From positions 434,001 through 498,000 of the forward strand of contig DJJU01000006.1 of the NCBI GenBank assembly GCA_002434305.1: 64,000 bases of DNA, written 5' to 3'. The stretch's first letter is position 1, and each line of letters starts with the position of its first letter. The translations under genes were made by a program, and so were the position numbers. This DNA is from Alicycliphilus sp. UBA6560. GTDB lineage: Bacteria > Pseudomonadota > Gammaproteobacteria > Burkholderiales > Burkholderiaceae_C. The notes beneath the pieces are model-generated. The model had not been told where the DNA came from, searched no databases, and was given only the letters and a program-made list of their open reading frames with translations. Of this stretch, positions 8,704 through 16,958 are shown in pieces.

Positions 8704-9590
8704 CACGGCCCTGGCTGCGCTGGACGCGCCTGATCTGCACCGTCCTGGCGCTGGCGGGCGCCGCCTCGGCCGCTTCGGCCGCCATCGCCATCCAGGACGA
8801 CCGAGGCCGCACGCTGCAGTTCGACGCGCCGCCGCAGCGCGTCGTCAGCCTCTTGCCCTCGCTGACCGAAAGCCTGTGCGAGATGCAGCAGTGCCACCGC
8901 CTGGTGGGGGTGGACCGCTACTCCAACTGGCCCCAGGCCGTGCGCGCCCTGCCGCAGGTGGGCGGCGGGCTGGACCCCAGCGTCGAGGCCGTCGTCGCCC
9001 TCCAGCCCGACGTGGTGCTGCTGTCGGTGAGCAGCCGGGTCAGCGACCGGCTCGAAGCCTTGGGGCTGAAGGTCGTCGCGCTAGAGCCCAAGAACCATGC
9101 CGACGTGCGCCGCGTGCTGGGCGTGCTGGGCGCGCTGTTCGCCGTGCCGCGCGAGCAGGGCGCAGACCGGCTGTGGCGCGTGATCGACGCGGCCGTGCAG
9201 GCGGCGGCCCAGTCGCTGCCGCCCAAGGCGCACGGCGCGCGGGTGTACTTCGAGGTCAGCCGCGGCCCCTACGTGGCCGGCCAGACCTCGTTCATCGGCG
9301 AGACGCTGGCGCGCCTGGGCGTGCGCAACGTGGTGCCGGCGGAGCTGGGGCCGTTCCCGCGCCTGAGCCCCGAATTCGTGCTGCGCGTGCAGCCCGACGT
9401 GATCATGGTGTCCAACCGCAGCGCCCAGCCGATGACGACCTATCCCGGCTGGAAGCACCTGGCAGCGGTCCAGGCCGGGCGGCTGTGCGTCTTCGGCCCG
9501 GAGCAGGGCGACGTCCTGGTGCGGCCCGGCCCGCGCATGGCCGAGGCCGCCCGCCTGATGGCCGATTGCCTGAACGGGGCCTTCCGATGA
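8700..9590 (+). CDS. btuF: Cobalamin ABC transporter substrate-binding protein BtuF
   Basis: The 296-residue protein starts with a signal peptide (hydrophobic LICTVLALAGAASAASA, likely cleaved near AAIA). It is a periplasmic binding protein of the BtuF/helical-backbone class: RVVSLLPSLTESLCEM, then LVGVDRYSNWP, QPDVVLLSVSS and FIGETLARLGVRNVVP are typical. It delivers corrinoids to BtuCD. Start ATG 8700 overlaps the cobU stop (ATGA), and the stop overlaps btuC in the same way, so the whole transporter is translationally coupled. Confidence 0.92.
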   Translation: MTRPWLRWTRLICTVLALAGAASAASAAIAIQDDRGRTLQFDAPPQRVVSLLPSLTESLCEMQQCHRLVGVDRYSNWPQAVRALPQVGGGLDPSVEAVVALQPDVVLLSVSSRVSDRLEALGLKVVALEPKNHADVRRVLGVLGALFAVPREQGADRLWRVIDAAVQAAAQSLPPKAHGARVYFEVSRGPYVAGQTSFIGETLARLGVRNVVPAELGPFPRLSPEFVLRVQPDVIMVSNRSAQPMTTYPGWKHLAAVQAGRLCVFGPEQGDVLVRPGPRMAEAARLMADCLNGAFR

Positions 9591-10630
9591 GCGCTGTGCT
9601 GCCGCCCACCACCGCCGTGCAGGACCAGCGCCGCCACCGCGGCGCCAGCCTGCTGGTGTGGCTGCTGGCGGCCAGCGCGCTGCTGGTGCTGCTGGGCGCC
9701 AGCGTGGGCAGCACCGGCTTCGAGAGCGTGCTGCACATGGGCCAGGACGCGCTGGCGCGCCAGATCGTCTGGGACATTCGCCTGCCGCGCACCCTGGGCG
9801 CCTGGCTGGCCGGCGCGCTGCTGGGGCTGGCCGGGGCGGTGTCGCAGGGCCTGTTTCGCAATCCGCTGGCCGACCCCTACCTGCTGGGCAGCGCCTCGGG
9901 CGCGGCCCTGGGCGGGGCGGTGGCCATGGCGCTGCTGGGCGTGTCGCCTGCCGCCGCCGGCTGGCTGGCGCGCCTGGGGTTGACCAGCGCGGCCTTCGCC
10001 GGCGCGGCCGGCGCCGTGCTGCTGACGCTGATGCTGGCGCGCGGCGTGCAGCACACGCTGCGCCTGCTGCTGGCCGGCGTGGTGGTGGGAGTGGTGCTGG
10101 GCGCCGCGCGCGACCTGATCCAGGTGGCGCATCCCAACATCCTGGAGGCCATGCAGGTCTTCACCATGGGCAGCTCGGCCTTCGTGGGCTGGCAGGCCTG
10201 CATTCTGATGGCCGCGGCCTGGCTGGTGTGCGCGCTGGCGGCCTGGGCGCTGTCGCGCCTGCTGGACGCGCTGATGCTGGGCGAGGCCACGGCCGCCAGC
10301 CTCGGCCTGCCGCTGGCGCCCATGCGCGCCGGCCTGATCGCCGCGCTGGCGCTGGCCACCGGCACTGCGGTGGCGCACACCGGGCTGATCGCCTTCGTGG
10401 GCCTGGCGGCGCCGCACCTGGTGCGCTCCATCGCCCGCGTCACCCACCCCTGGCAGGTGTGGCTGTCCAGCCTGATGGGCGGCGTGCTGCTGCTGGCTGC
10501 CGACGTGCTGGCGCGCTGGCTGATCGCCCCGCAGGAGCTGCCCGTGGGCGTGCTCACCGCGGCGCTGGGCGGCAGCTACCTGCTGTGGCTGATGCACCGC
10601 CGTACCTTTGGGGGAGGGGCAGGGCTATGA
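9587..10630 (+). CDS. btuC: Cobalamin ABC transporter permease BtuC
   Basis: This 347-residue polytopic inner-membrane protein belongs to the FecCD/BtuC family. It shows RLPRTLGAWLAGALLGLAG and QGLFRNPLADPYLLG near the first third, several long hydrophobic helices, and the conserved GLIAFVGLAAPHLVR segment that contacts the ATPase. About ten membrane helices are expected. It forms the translocation channel with BtuD and accepts B12 from BtuF. Both ends overlap its neighbours by four bases. Confidence 0.92.
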   Translation: MSAVLPPTTAVQDQRRHRGASLLVWLLAASALLVLLGASVGSTGFESVLHMGQDALARQIVWDIRLPRTLGAWLAGALLGLAGAVSQGLFRNPLADPYLLGSASGAALGGAVAMALLGVSPAAAGWLARLGLTSAAFAGAAGAVLLTLMLARGVQHTLRLLLAGVVVGVVLGAARDLIQVAHPNILEAMQVFTMGSSAFVGWQACILMAAAWLVCALAAWALSRLLDALMLGEATAASLGLPLAPMRAGLIAALALATGTAVAHTGLIAFVGLAAPHLVRSIARVTHPWQVWLSSLMGGVLLLAADVLARWLIAPQELPVGVLTAALGGSYLLWLMHRRTFGGGAGL

Positions 10631-11403
10631 ATTCCATAGCTATCAGCGCACGCCAGATCAGCGTCAGCGTGCAAAGCACCGCTTTGCTGCGCGGCATCGA
10701 CCTGGACTTGCCCGCGGCGCGCTGGACCAGCATCGTCGGTCCCAACGGCGCCGGCAAGTCGACGCTGCTCAAATGCCTGGCCGGGCTGCTGCGCCACGCC
10801 CGCGTGCAGGGCGACGTGCGCCTGCTGGGCCGGCCGCTGGCCGGGCTGCCCGGACGCGAGCGCGCCCGCCAGCTGGCCTGGCTGGGCCAGAACGAGGCCG
10901 TGGCCGACGACCTGCCGGCGTACGACATCGCCATGCTGGGCCGCCTGCCGCACCGCGCCTGGATGGCCCCGCCCAGCGCCGCCGACCACGCTGCCGTGCA
11001 GGCCGCGCTGCGCACCACCCAGGCCTGGGACTGGCGCGCGCGGCCGCTGTCGCAGCTGTCGGGGGGCGAGCGCCAGCGCGTGCTGCTGGCCCGCGCCCTG
11101 GCCGTGCAGGCGCCCGTCACGCTGATGGACGAGCCCCTGGCCAACCTGGATCCGCCGCACCAGACCGACTGGCTGCACACCGTGCGCGCCCTGGTCGCCG
11201 GCGGCGCCACGGTGGTCAGCGTGCTGCACGAGATCTCGATTGCGCTGCAGGCCGACGACCTGCTGGTCATGGACAGCGGCCGCGTGCTGCACCACGGCAC
11301 CTGCTGCGACCCTGCCACGCACGCGGCGTTGGAGCAGGTGTTCGGCCGGCGCATTCAAGTGCGCCGCATCGACGACCTCTGGATGGCGCTGCCCCGTGTT
11401 TGA
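10627..11403 (+). CDS. btuD: Cobalamin ABC transporter ATPase BtuD
   Basis: This is a 258-residue ABC ATPase with Walker A GPNGAGKST, signature LSGGERQRVLLARAL, Walker B VTLMDEP and the H-loop in SVLHE. It powers BtuC-mediated corrinoid import. Start ATG 10627 overlaps the btuC stop. The first codons (MNSIAISARQI) run over ATAGCTATCAGCGC, which resembles half of the local palindromic repeat; this could be chance. A spacer of 188 bases with no visible gene follows before cobO. Confidence 0.9.
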   Translation: MNSIAISARQISVSVQSTALLRGIDLDLPAARWTSIVGPNGAGKSTLLKCLAGLLRHARVQGDVRLLGRPLAGLPGRERARQLAWLGQNEAVADDLPAYDIAMLGRLPHRAWMAPPSAADHAAVQAALRTTQAWDWRARPLSQLSGGERQRVLLARALAVQAPVTLMDEPLANLDPPHQTDWLHTVRALVAGGATVVSVLHEISIALQADDLLVMDSGRVLHHGTCCDPATHAALEQVFGRRIQVRRIDDLWMALPRV

Positions 11404-11591
11404 GATGCGACAACACCCCTTGAGCCGCTTCGCGCCTTTCACGCTCCCGGGCGCTGCCGCTCGGAGGGGACGCAGCCCACGCTGCGGCGCGGCCCTTGCC
11501 CGGCAGCCCTGGCGTGGGGCGCGCCAGTTTCATACGTCGCCGGTGGCGCGCAGCCCTTTGGACGGCTGACAGTTTTCAGAAAGGACTTCCC

Positions 11592-12161
11592 ATGCAGATC
11601 GAAACCCCGCCTAGCGCCAAGCCCTACGACAAGCCCGAGGGTGAGCGCCGCGGCCTGGTCATCGTCAACACCGGCGACGGCAAAGGCAAGAGCACGGCTG
11701 CCTTCGGCCTGGCCTTCCGCGCCACGGGCCGGGGCAAGGCGGTGAAGGTGTTCCAGTTCATGAAGGTGCCCAGCGCCCGCTTCGGCGAGCACCGCCTGGC
11801 CGAGCAGGTGGGCCTGCCGGTGGAGGGGCTGGGCGACGGCTTTTCCTGGAAGAGCCAGGACCTGGAGCATTCCGCCCAGCTGGCGCGCGACGGCTGGGCC
11901 AAGGCCCGGCAGGCCATCCTGTCGGGCGAGTACTTCCTGGTGGTGCTGGACGAAGTCACCTACCCGCTCATCTACGGCTGGCTGCCGCTGCAGGAGGTGC
12001 TGGACACGCTGGCCAGCCGCCCCCGCGACGTGCACGTGTGCCTGACCGGGCGGCGCTGCCCCGAGGAGATCGTTGCCGTCGCCGACACGGTCACGGAGAT
12101 GAAAATGGTCAAGCACGCCTTTCAGGCCGGCGTGCCGGCCCAGCGCGGCATCGAGGACTGA
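11592..12161 (+). CDS. cobO: Corrinoid adenosyltransferase (CobO/BtuR type)
   Basis: The 189-residue protein has the P-loop GLVIVNTGDGKGKSTAAFGL near residue 25 and the VVLDEVTYPLIYGW and VCLTGRRCPEEI motifs of CobO/BtuR. It transfers the adenosyl group of ATP to cob(I)alamin or cobinamide to form the coenzyme form. AAAGGA precedes ATG 11592 at good spacing. It completes the riboswitch-controlled corrinoid operon. Confidence 0.93.
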   Translation: MQIETPPSAKPYDKPEGERRGLVIVNTGDGKGKSTAAFGLAFRATGRGKAVKVFQFMKVPSARFGEHRLAEQVGLPVEGLGDGFSWKSQDLEHSAQLARDGWAKARQAILSGEYFLVVLDEVTYPLIYGWLPLQEVLDTLASRPRDVHVCLTGRRCPEEIVAVADTVTEMKMVKHAFQAGVPAQRGIED

Positions 12162-12179
12162 CCTGGAGCCACACACGTC

Positions 12180-12716
12180 GTGCATCTGCTCAGCCGCCAC
12201 ATCCCCACGCCCCTGGGCGACATGCTGGCCGTGGCCTCGCCGCAGGGCCTGTGCCTGCTGGAGTTCGTCGGCCAGCAGGGCGTGGAGCGCGAACTGGCCC
12301 AGGTGCAGGTGGCGCGCGGCGGCCTGCCGCCGCAGCACGGCAGCAGTGCGGTCCTGGAGCAGACGGCGCAGGAGCTGGGCGAATACTTCGCCGGGCAGCG
12401 CCAGCGCTTCGGCGTGCCGCTGGACCTGGTGGGCACGCCCTTTCAGTGCCGGGCCTGGCAGGCGCTGCTGGCTATTCCCTTCGGGCAGACGCGCAGCTAC
12501 GCCGAACAGGCGCGCGCCATCGGCCAGCCCACGGCCACCCGCGCCGTGGCGGCGGCCAATGGCAGCAACAAGATCTCCATCGTCGTGCCCTGCCACCGGG
12601 TGATCGGCAGCGACGGCAGCCTGACGGGCTTCGGCGGCGGCCTGCCGCGCAAGCGGGCGCTGCTGGCGCTGGAGAACCCGGCCGGCCAACGCGACTGGCT
12701 GCTGGAAAGCCAATAG
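12180..12716 (+). CDS. ogt: Methylated-DNA-protein-cysteine methyltransferase
   Basis: The 178-residue protein carries the active-site motif VVPCHRVIGSDGSLTGFGGG, preceded by FGQTRSYAEQARAIG and RAVAAANGSN, the DNA-binding wing. It removes alkyl groups from O6-alkylguanine in DNA onto its own Cys. It is an Ogt/MGT-type single-domain protein without an Ada regulatory part. Start is GTG 12180, with CTGGAG about 10 bases upstream. It lies 18 bases after cobO and may be read from the same transcript, although its function is unrelated. Confidence 0.92.
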   Translation: MHLLSRHIPTPLGDMLAVASPQGLCLLEFVGQQGVERELAQVQVARGGLPPQHGSSAVLEQTAQELGEYFAGQRQRFGVPLDLVGTPFQCRAWQALLAIPFGQTRSYAEQARAIGQPTATRAVAAANGSNKISIVVPCHRVIGSDGSLTGFGGGLPRKRALLALENPAGQRDWLLESQ

Positions 12717-12720
12717 CAGT

Positions 12721-12764
12721 CAAATTGGCTTCCAGCCCTTGTGGGGAAAGCGCTGGCAGCTATC
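12721..12764 (-). repeat. Palindromic repeat copy (ogt / Sel1 gene)
   Basis: CAAATTGGCTTCCAGCCC...AAAGCGCTGGCAGCTATC on the plus strand is a near-complete copy of the dispersed repeat, lying between convergent genes. Confidence 0.8.
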
Positions 12765-12775
12765 AATATTGATGT

Positions 12776-13999
12776 TTAAGGCTGACCGATGGGCCTGCCG
12801 GTGCGCCACTGTGGAGGAATCAGTCCATACAGCGGCGTGGGGTCGCGCACGAACAGGCGGGGCGTGGGTGGCGGCTGCATGCTCAGCACGGCGCCCTCGG
12901 GCGACAGCTGCATGGTGGCCAGCTGGCGCATCCAGGGCACGTTGACCATACCGTCCGGCGAAGGGCGCGAGTAGATCAGCTCCAGCATGCGGCGCGCCTC
13001 CTGGCTGCCACTGGCGGCGGCGATCTGGTACAGGCGGATGGCCTCGGTGTAGTTGGAGGGCACACCCTCGCCGCGGTGGTATCGACGTGCCTGCTCCAGC
13101 CACTCTTGCGCGTTGCGCTGGGCCGGTGGGTGGGCGGCGCTGGGCGTTTGTTGCTGGTCCAGGCGGGCGGCCAGCAGATCGGCATTGGCGGCGGCCGCAG
13201 GCGAACGCAGCGCCGCCTGGCGGAATTGCGCCAGTGCCTGCGGCAGCCGCCGGGCGGCCACGTCGGCCAGGCCCAGCTCGTTCATGGCGCTGGCGTTGCC
13301 GGCGCGGGCGGCGCGCTGCAGCAGGGCGGTGTGGCCGTCTTCCGGTGCCGGGGCATTGCTGGTTTGCGGGCCCGCCGTGCGCAGCGGCGCCTGGCGCTCG
13401 TGCACCCACCACTGCAGCAGCAGCGCCAGACCGGGGTCGGCCTTGTCCATGCGCTCGATCCACGGGCGCGCGGCGGCCGGGTCGGGCGGGCCCTGGCAGC
13501 CGTCGATCTGGCACCACGCCAGGCCGGCGCCGGCCAGCGGCTCGCCCAGAGCCTGGGCGCGCTCGAACCAGCGCAGCGCCTGGACCCGGTCCAGTGCCAC
13601 CCCTTCGCCGTGCAGGTACAGCAGGCCCAGCACCCAGGCGCTGTGCGCAGCCGCTTTCTCGGCCGCGCTCCCCCGCTTTGCTGGCGCCGTGGCCACGCCG
13701 CGCAGGCGCTGCAGCCGGGCCTGGGCGGCGGCGTCGGGCTCGGGCGGCAGGCGCAGGGCCGGGGGGTGGGTGCTGCCGGCGGGCTCGATGCGCGCCGCGT
13801 TGGTGGGGCCCGACAGCTCGATGCTGGCTGCTGCAGCCGGGCTGCCGGAACTTAGCGGGACGTCTGCTACCACCGGACCGGCGGCCAGCAGCGTCTGCGC
13901 CGGTGCTGCCGTGCCGCCCAGCAGCAGGGCGACGGCGGCGATGAGCAGCAGCGCGTCCACCAGACGGCGTGCGCTGGGGCGGGCGCGGCGGTGTGCCAT
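12776..13999 (-). CDS. Sel1-like repeat secreted protein of the amyloid-secretion locus
   Basis: This 407-residue protein has an N-terminal hydrophobic helix (LLLIAAVALLLGGTAAPAQT), a Pro/Ala-rich linker and several Sel1/TPR-like helical repeats, for example AHSAWVLGLLYLHGEGVALDRV with ALRWFERAQALGE, and YHRGEGVPSNYTEAIRLYQIAA with GSQEARRMLE. Repeats of this type usually mediate protein-protein contacts in the periplasm. The C-terminal 60 residues are Pro-rich. It lies 14 bases downstream of the CsgG-like lipoprotein gene and in the same direction, so it is very likely part of that operon, perhaps as a periplasmic adaptor. No enzymatic motif is visible. Confidence 0.75.
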   Translation of the reverse strand: MAHRRARPSARRLVDALLLIAAVALLLGGTAAPAQTLLAAGPVVADVPLSSGSPAAAASIELSGPTNAARIEPAGSTHPPALRLPPEPDAAAQARLQRLRGVATAPAKRGSAAEKAAAHSAWVLGLLYLHGEGVALDRVQALRWFERAQALGEPLAGAGLAWCQIDGCQGPPDPAAARPWIERMDKADPGLALLLQWWVHERQAPLRTAGPQTSNAPAPEDGHTALLQRAARAGNASAMNELGLADVAARRLPQALAQFRQAALRSPAAAANADLLAARLDQQQTPSAAHPPAQRNAQEWLEQARRYHRGEGVPSNYTEAIRLYQIAAASGSQEARRMLELIYSRPSPDGMVNVPWMRQLATMQLSPEGAVLSMQPPPTPRLFVRDPTPLYGLIPPQWRTGRPIGQP

Positions 14000-14013
14000 G
14001 GCCGTGTGCCGGT

Positions 14014-15738
14014 TCAGCGCGCGGCGGCGGGGGCAGCAGCGGCCGGCTGGGCAGGTGCGGGCGGCGGGGCCTTTTTGGGTACGACCTGCCAGCTCATCTC
14101 GCCGCGGGTGTAGTTGCCCTCACCCAGGGCTTGGTTGAAGGCGCGGTCGATGTCCTCCAGGCCGTGGTAGCCAGAGACGGTGACCAGTCCGGCGCCCTGC
14201 AGCGGTGCGGGCAGGCGAGGCATGGCGTCCGCGTCGGAAGCGAAGCAGGCCACGCGCTCCACGCCGGGGCTGGTCGCATCCATGATGAAGGCCGGGTTGG
14301 GCACCATCCAGTCAGGTAGGCGCACGGCCTGGTTGGCCGCCACCAGCGAGTGCGTGTTGACGTTGTTGGGCGTCAGCCGCATGACGTTGCCCGCCGGGTC
14401 GGAGAAATAGCAGTACAGGTGCGAGGTGCGCGAGACCGTGACGGAGGCGAAGACCTGCTCGCCCACTTCGAAGGTCGGCGGCACACCTGGCGGCAGCGTG
14501 TTCTCGATCTGCATGTCCAGGCGGCGCGGCTGCGCCTCGGTGCTGGACAGGGACAGCCCGTTGGCGGCGACCGCCGTGGTTGCGCTCTTGGCCATGGTGG
14601 ACGTCGGGCCGGACGGACCCCAGCCCACGCGCTGCAGCGAGCCGTCGGGCGCCAGTGCGACGAAGTGGCGCATGGCGCGCTCGTAGGTGCTGAAGTCCAG
14701 CACGCCGGTGGGCACCAGCAGGTTGTCCACCTGGAACTGCGCCAGCGCCGTGCGCAGCGCGGGGGAATCCATGGCCAGCACGTCGGTGCCGGCCTGCAGG
14801 TAGCCCTGGGCGATGAGCGAGCTTTGCACCAGCCTGGCCTGGCCCACGCCGCCGCTTTCGGCGAACCAGTCGCGCATCTGGCGCTGGAAGTCGGGGTGCG
14901 TCTGGTCCAGCGTCAGGCACTGCCAGTAGGGCACGCGCGCCCACTTGCCCACCAGCTCGATGGTGGCCAGGTCGACCAGCGTGCGCATGGCGCCACCGGC
15001 GCCCAGGGCGTAGTCGCGCCCGACGTTGAAGTTCACGCCATAGCTGCCGATGCGCCCGGCCACGTCCAGGCCCTGGCTGCCGCTGCCGATGACCACCTCG
15101 TTGGCCGAGTCCAGACCGGGGATCAGGGTGCGCGTGCGGAAGTCGCCCAGGTGCATTTCCAGACCGATCACGGTGGCCGTGCGGCTGTTGCTGTAGCCGG
15201 TGTCCAGCCGGCTGGCGGAGGTCCCGGCGTCAAAGCGGTTGGTGACCACGTTCTGGTCCACGAAGGCGATGGCGCCCGACACGTACAGGGCCGGGCGCTG
15301 CAGCTGCATCAAATTGTTGTTCAGCAGGATGGTGGTCAGGTTCTGCACCGTGTCCTGGCGCACGATGTCCACCTCGTAGTCCACGTAGCGAAAGGCATTG
15401 GACAGGCGCGACATCTGCGACAGCGAGGTGATGATCATGTCCTTGACGGCCACCGGCACACGACTGGAGTAGTCCACCACCTGCTTGCTGGTGATCAGGG
15501 TGGTGGGCAGCTGGGCGGCGCGCAGCATGTGGTCCATGCACATCAGCGAGTCGGAAAAGCTCGACACCGAGCGCGTGGGCCGCACCACCGGGCGGTTGGT
15601 GGTGTAGGCGGCGCTTTGCAGCCGGCTGTCGCCGCGCGGGTCCATGGGCGTGCTGCAGCCGGTGACCAGCAGGGCGGCGGCCGCAAGCAGCCACGCGGTG
15701 CGGCCGGCGCGGCGGGTGGAAGGCTGGGCGCTGTTCAT
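14014..15738 (-). CDS. CsgG-like lipoprotein with PG-binding-like and DUF4384 domains
   Basis: This is a 574-residue lipoprotein with lipobox LVTGC (Cys28). The first 270 residues look like the CsgG/HfaB secretion-channel fold: ALYVSGAIAFVDQNV, an alternating beta region, then GGAMRTLVDLATIELVGKW. Residues roughly 285-360 resemble a PG_binding_1 helical motif (LVQSSLIAQGYLQAG ... ALAQFQ ... TGVLDFSTYERAM). Residues roughly 400-520 match DUF4384 (FEVGEQVFASVTVSRTSHLYCYF, then NVMRLTPNN). The C-terminus is Pro/Ala-rich. CsgG family members form outer-membrane channels for unfolded amyloid subunits, and its neighbours fit that role. Start is ATG 15738; the upstream GTTGTCGTTGTTGTCGTT stretch is untranslated. 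The CsgG assignment rests on pattern only. Confidence 0.65.
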   Translation of the reverse strand: MNSAQPSTRRAGRTAWLLAAAALLVTGCSTPMDPRGDSRLQSAAYTTNRPVVRPTRSVSSFSDSLMCMDHMLRAAQLPTTLITSKQVVDYSSRVPVAVKDMIITSLSQMSRLSNAFRYVDYEVDIVRQDTVQNLTTILLNNNLMQLQRPALYVSGAIAFVDQNVVTNRFDAGTSASRLDTGYSNSRTATVIGLEMHLGDFRTRTLIPGLDSANEVVIGSGSQGLDVAGRIGSYGVNFNVGRDYALGAGGAMRTLVDLATIELVGKWARVPYWQCLTLDQTHPDFQRQMRDWFAESGGVGQARLVQSSLIAQGYLQAGTDVLAMDSPALRTALAQFQVDNLLVPTGVLDFSTYERAMRHFVALAPDGSLQRVGWGPSGPTSTMAKSATTAVAANGLSLSSTEAQPRRLDMQIENTLPPGVPPTFEVGEQVFASVTVSRTSHLYCYFSDPAGNVMRLTPNNVNTHSLVAANQAVRLPDWMVPNPAFIMDATSPGVERVACFASDADAMPRLPAPLQGAGLVTVSGYHGLEDIDRAFNQALGEGNYTRGEMSWQVVPKKAPPPAPAQPAAAAPAAAR

Positions 15739-15808
15739 GGCATGACCCCTCGTTGTCGTTGTTGTCGTTATCTTTGGCAGACGCGGCATTGGGCCGCGCG
15801 GCCGCCTC

Positions 15809-16258
15809 TCACCAGCAAATGTTGACCAGGTCGCCGCGCAGCACGACCACCTGGTCGCCGCCGGTCTTCAGTCCGGTGTTGCCCGCACCCTTGGTGGCTG
15901 TCGCCGCGTTGGCTGCAGTTGCTACGTTGCTGCCCACGGACTGGGAGCACACGACCTTGGAGCCCTGCGTGTCCACGGCGTTGACCACGTCCTTGTCGGT
16001 ATAGATGCCCGTGGTGTCGCCCGAGAAAGCCTTGGCCACGTAGCGAGTCAGGCGCGCTTGCTGCCATCCGGGCAGGCCGCCCATGTCGTAATTGATGTAG
16101 CCGGAGCGCGCCGCGGCGGGCATTGGCAGCATCTGCACGTTCACTTTCTTTTCCAGCGTGACGGGGTCTTCACCTGGGGCGGCCCAGGCCAGCGCGCCGG
16201 CCCCCAGCATCCAAGCCAGGGCGCCCAGCGTGCGCAGGCGGTTGTTGCGGTGGTGCAT
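15809..16258 (-). CDS. Small secreted protein of the amyloid-like locus, function unknown
   Basis: The product is 149 residues with a signal peptide (LRTLGALAWMLGAGALAWAA), then a mature part containing SGYINYDMGGLPGWQQARLTRYV, a low-complexity Ala/Thr/Gly/Asn stretch (SNVATAANAATATKGAGNTG) and two Cys, one near the middle and one in the final NICW. I do not recognise the family. A GGAGGAAA ribosome-binding site lies just before ATG 16258. It sits between the amyloid-like gene and the CsgG-like gene, the place occupied by accessory factors (CsgE/CsgF) or minor subunits in curli loci, so a chaperone, nucleator or assembly role is an inference from position only. Confidence 0.7.
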   Translation of the reverse strand: MHHRNNRLRTLGALAWMLGAGALAWAAPGEDPVTLEKKVNVQMLPMPAAARSGYINYDMGGLPGWQQARLTRYVAKAFSGDTTGIYTDKDVVNAVDTQGSKVVCSQSVGSNVATAANAATATKGAGNTGLKTGGDQVVVLRGDLVNICW

Positions 16259-16288
16259 GGCCTTTCCTCCGATCAGTGGCATTCAGAG

Positions 16289-16325
16289 AAGCCGGCACCC
16301 GGCGCTGAGCGCCGAGTGCCGGCTT
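16289..16325 (-). terminator. Strong hairpin between amyloid-like gene and downstream genes
   Basis: AAGCCGGCAC and GTGCCGGCTT form a perfect ten-pair outer stem around a second six-pair stem (CGGCGC/GCGCCG) with one mismatch and a three-base loop. On the minus strand only TTCTCT follows, so it is more likely a partial terminator or an mRNA-stabilising element that lowers expression of the secretion genes relative to the subunit. Confidence 0.6.
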
Positions 16326-16334
16326 GTGCCGGAC

Positions 16335-16958
16335 TCAGTTGCAGCGGCCGCCGGGGCAGGGATCGTCTGCGCAGGCGTCGTTGGACGAGATGTTCTGCAC
16401 GGCCAGGGACCGGCTGCCCATTGCGGAGTTGTAAGCGCCGCCACCGCCGCTGAAGTTGGCTGTCTGGTTGGAAGCGGCGGCAACCACGACGTGGCCGTAG
16501 TTGGAGGCAATGTTTTGAATTGCCTTGGTGCCGGAGCCACTGGCCAGATTGCCCAGCGTGACGCTGTTGGCGTTCACGGTCTGGTTGGACGTTGCGCCGA
16601 TCTCCACGGCACCGTTGTTGCTGGCCAGGTTCTGGCGGGCCAGAGCGTCGTTGCCTGCGGCTTCGTTGTTGACGACGGTATTGCCGAGGTTGGCGGTCTG
16701 GGTGGAATTGCCCCTTTGGAGAATCTCCACCGGCCCGGCGTTGGAGGCGATGTTCTGGCGTGCCGTGTTGTCGCCGCCAGCCTTGTTCGAGATGATCGAG
16801 CCAGAGGAGTTGGTCGTCTGGGTGCTGGCGCCGCTGATCATGATCGTGTTGGCGGCCTGCGTGTTGTTGTTATTGTTATTGTTATTGTTGTTGTGGGGCG
16901 TTACAGCCATGGCTGCAGTGGCGACAGTGCTCAGCGCAAAAAGTACAAGGGTTCTCAT
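16335..16958 (-). CDS. Putative curli-like amyloid subunit with four repeats
   Basis: The 207-residue protein has a signal peptide (LVLFALSTVATAAMA), a run of ten Asn (residues 23-32), then four tandem repeats of about 38 residues. Their shared pattern is S-N/T-Q-T-x-N, an N-x-A-x-G turn, then A-x-Q-N-I-A-S-N-x-G-x-V-E-I. Regularly spaced Gln and Asn with short hydrophobic residues are the hallmark of curlin-type beta-solenoid amyloids, although this is not CsgA itself. The last 14 residues contain three Cys. AGGAGA precedes the ATG. It is the first gene of a minus-strand operon with a CsgG-like channel, divergent from a NarL-type regulator. Being an amyloid is inferred from repeat pattern and context. 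Confidence 0.7.
   Translation of the reverse strand: MRTLVLFALSTVATAAMAVTPHNNNNNNNNNNTQAANTIMISGASTQTTNSSGSIISNKAGGDNTARQNIASNAGPVEILQRGNSTQTANLGNTVVNNEAAGNDALARQNLASNNGAVEIGATSNQTVNANSVTLGNLASGSGTKAIQNIASNYGHVVVAAASNQTANFSGGGGAYNSAMGSRSLAVQNISSNDACADDPCPGGRCN
16861..16894. repeat. Trinucleotide microsatellite encoding poly-Asn
   Basis: GTT/ATT units repeat on the plus strand, giving ten consecutive Asn codons (AAC/AAT) after the signal peptide of the amyloid-like protein. Slippage would change tract length by whole codons and keep the frame. Confidence 0.85.

Noticed and set aside
10636..10657. Repeat-like ATAGCTATCAGCGCACGCCAG at the btuD start
   Set aside because: It matches only part of the repeat consensus and could be coincidence in a coding region.
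9658..11403. Long open frame overlapping btuC and joined to btuD
   Set aside because: The first half is a shadow of btuC; only the part from ATG 10627 is the real BtuD.
11404..11591. GC-rich stretch between btuD and cobO (CCCCTTGAGCCGCTTCGCG ...)
   Set aside because: It resembles a second type of GC-rich extragenic repeat seen in related genera, but there is only one copy in this window, so the repeat claim cannot be supported.
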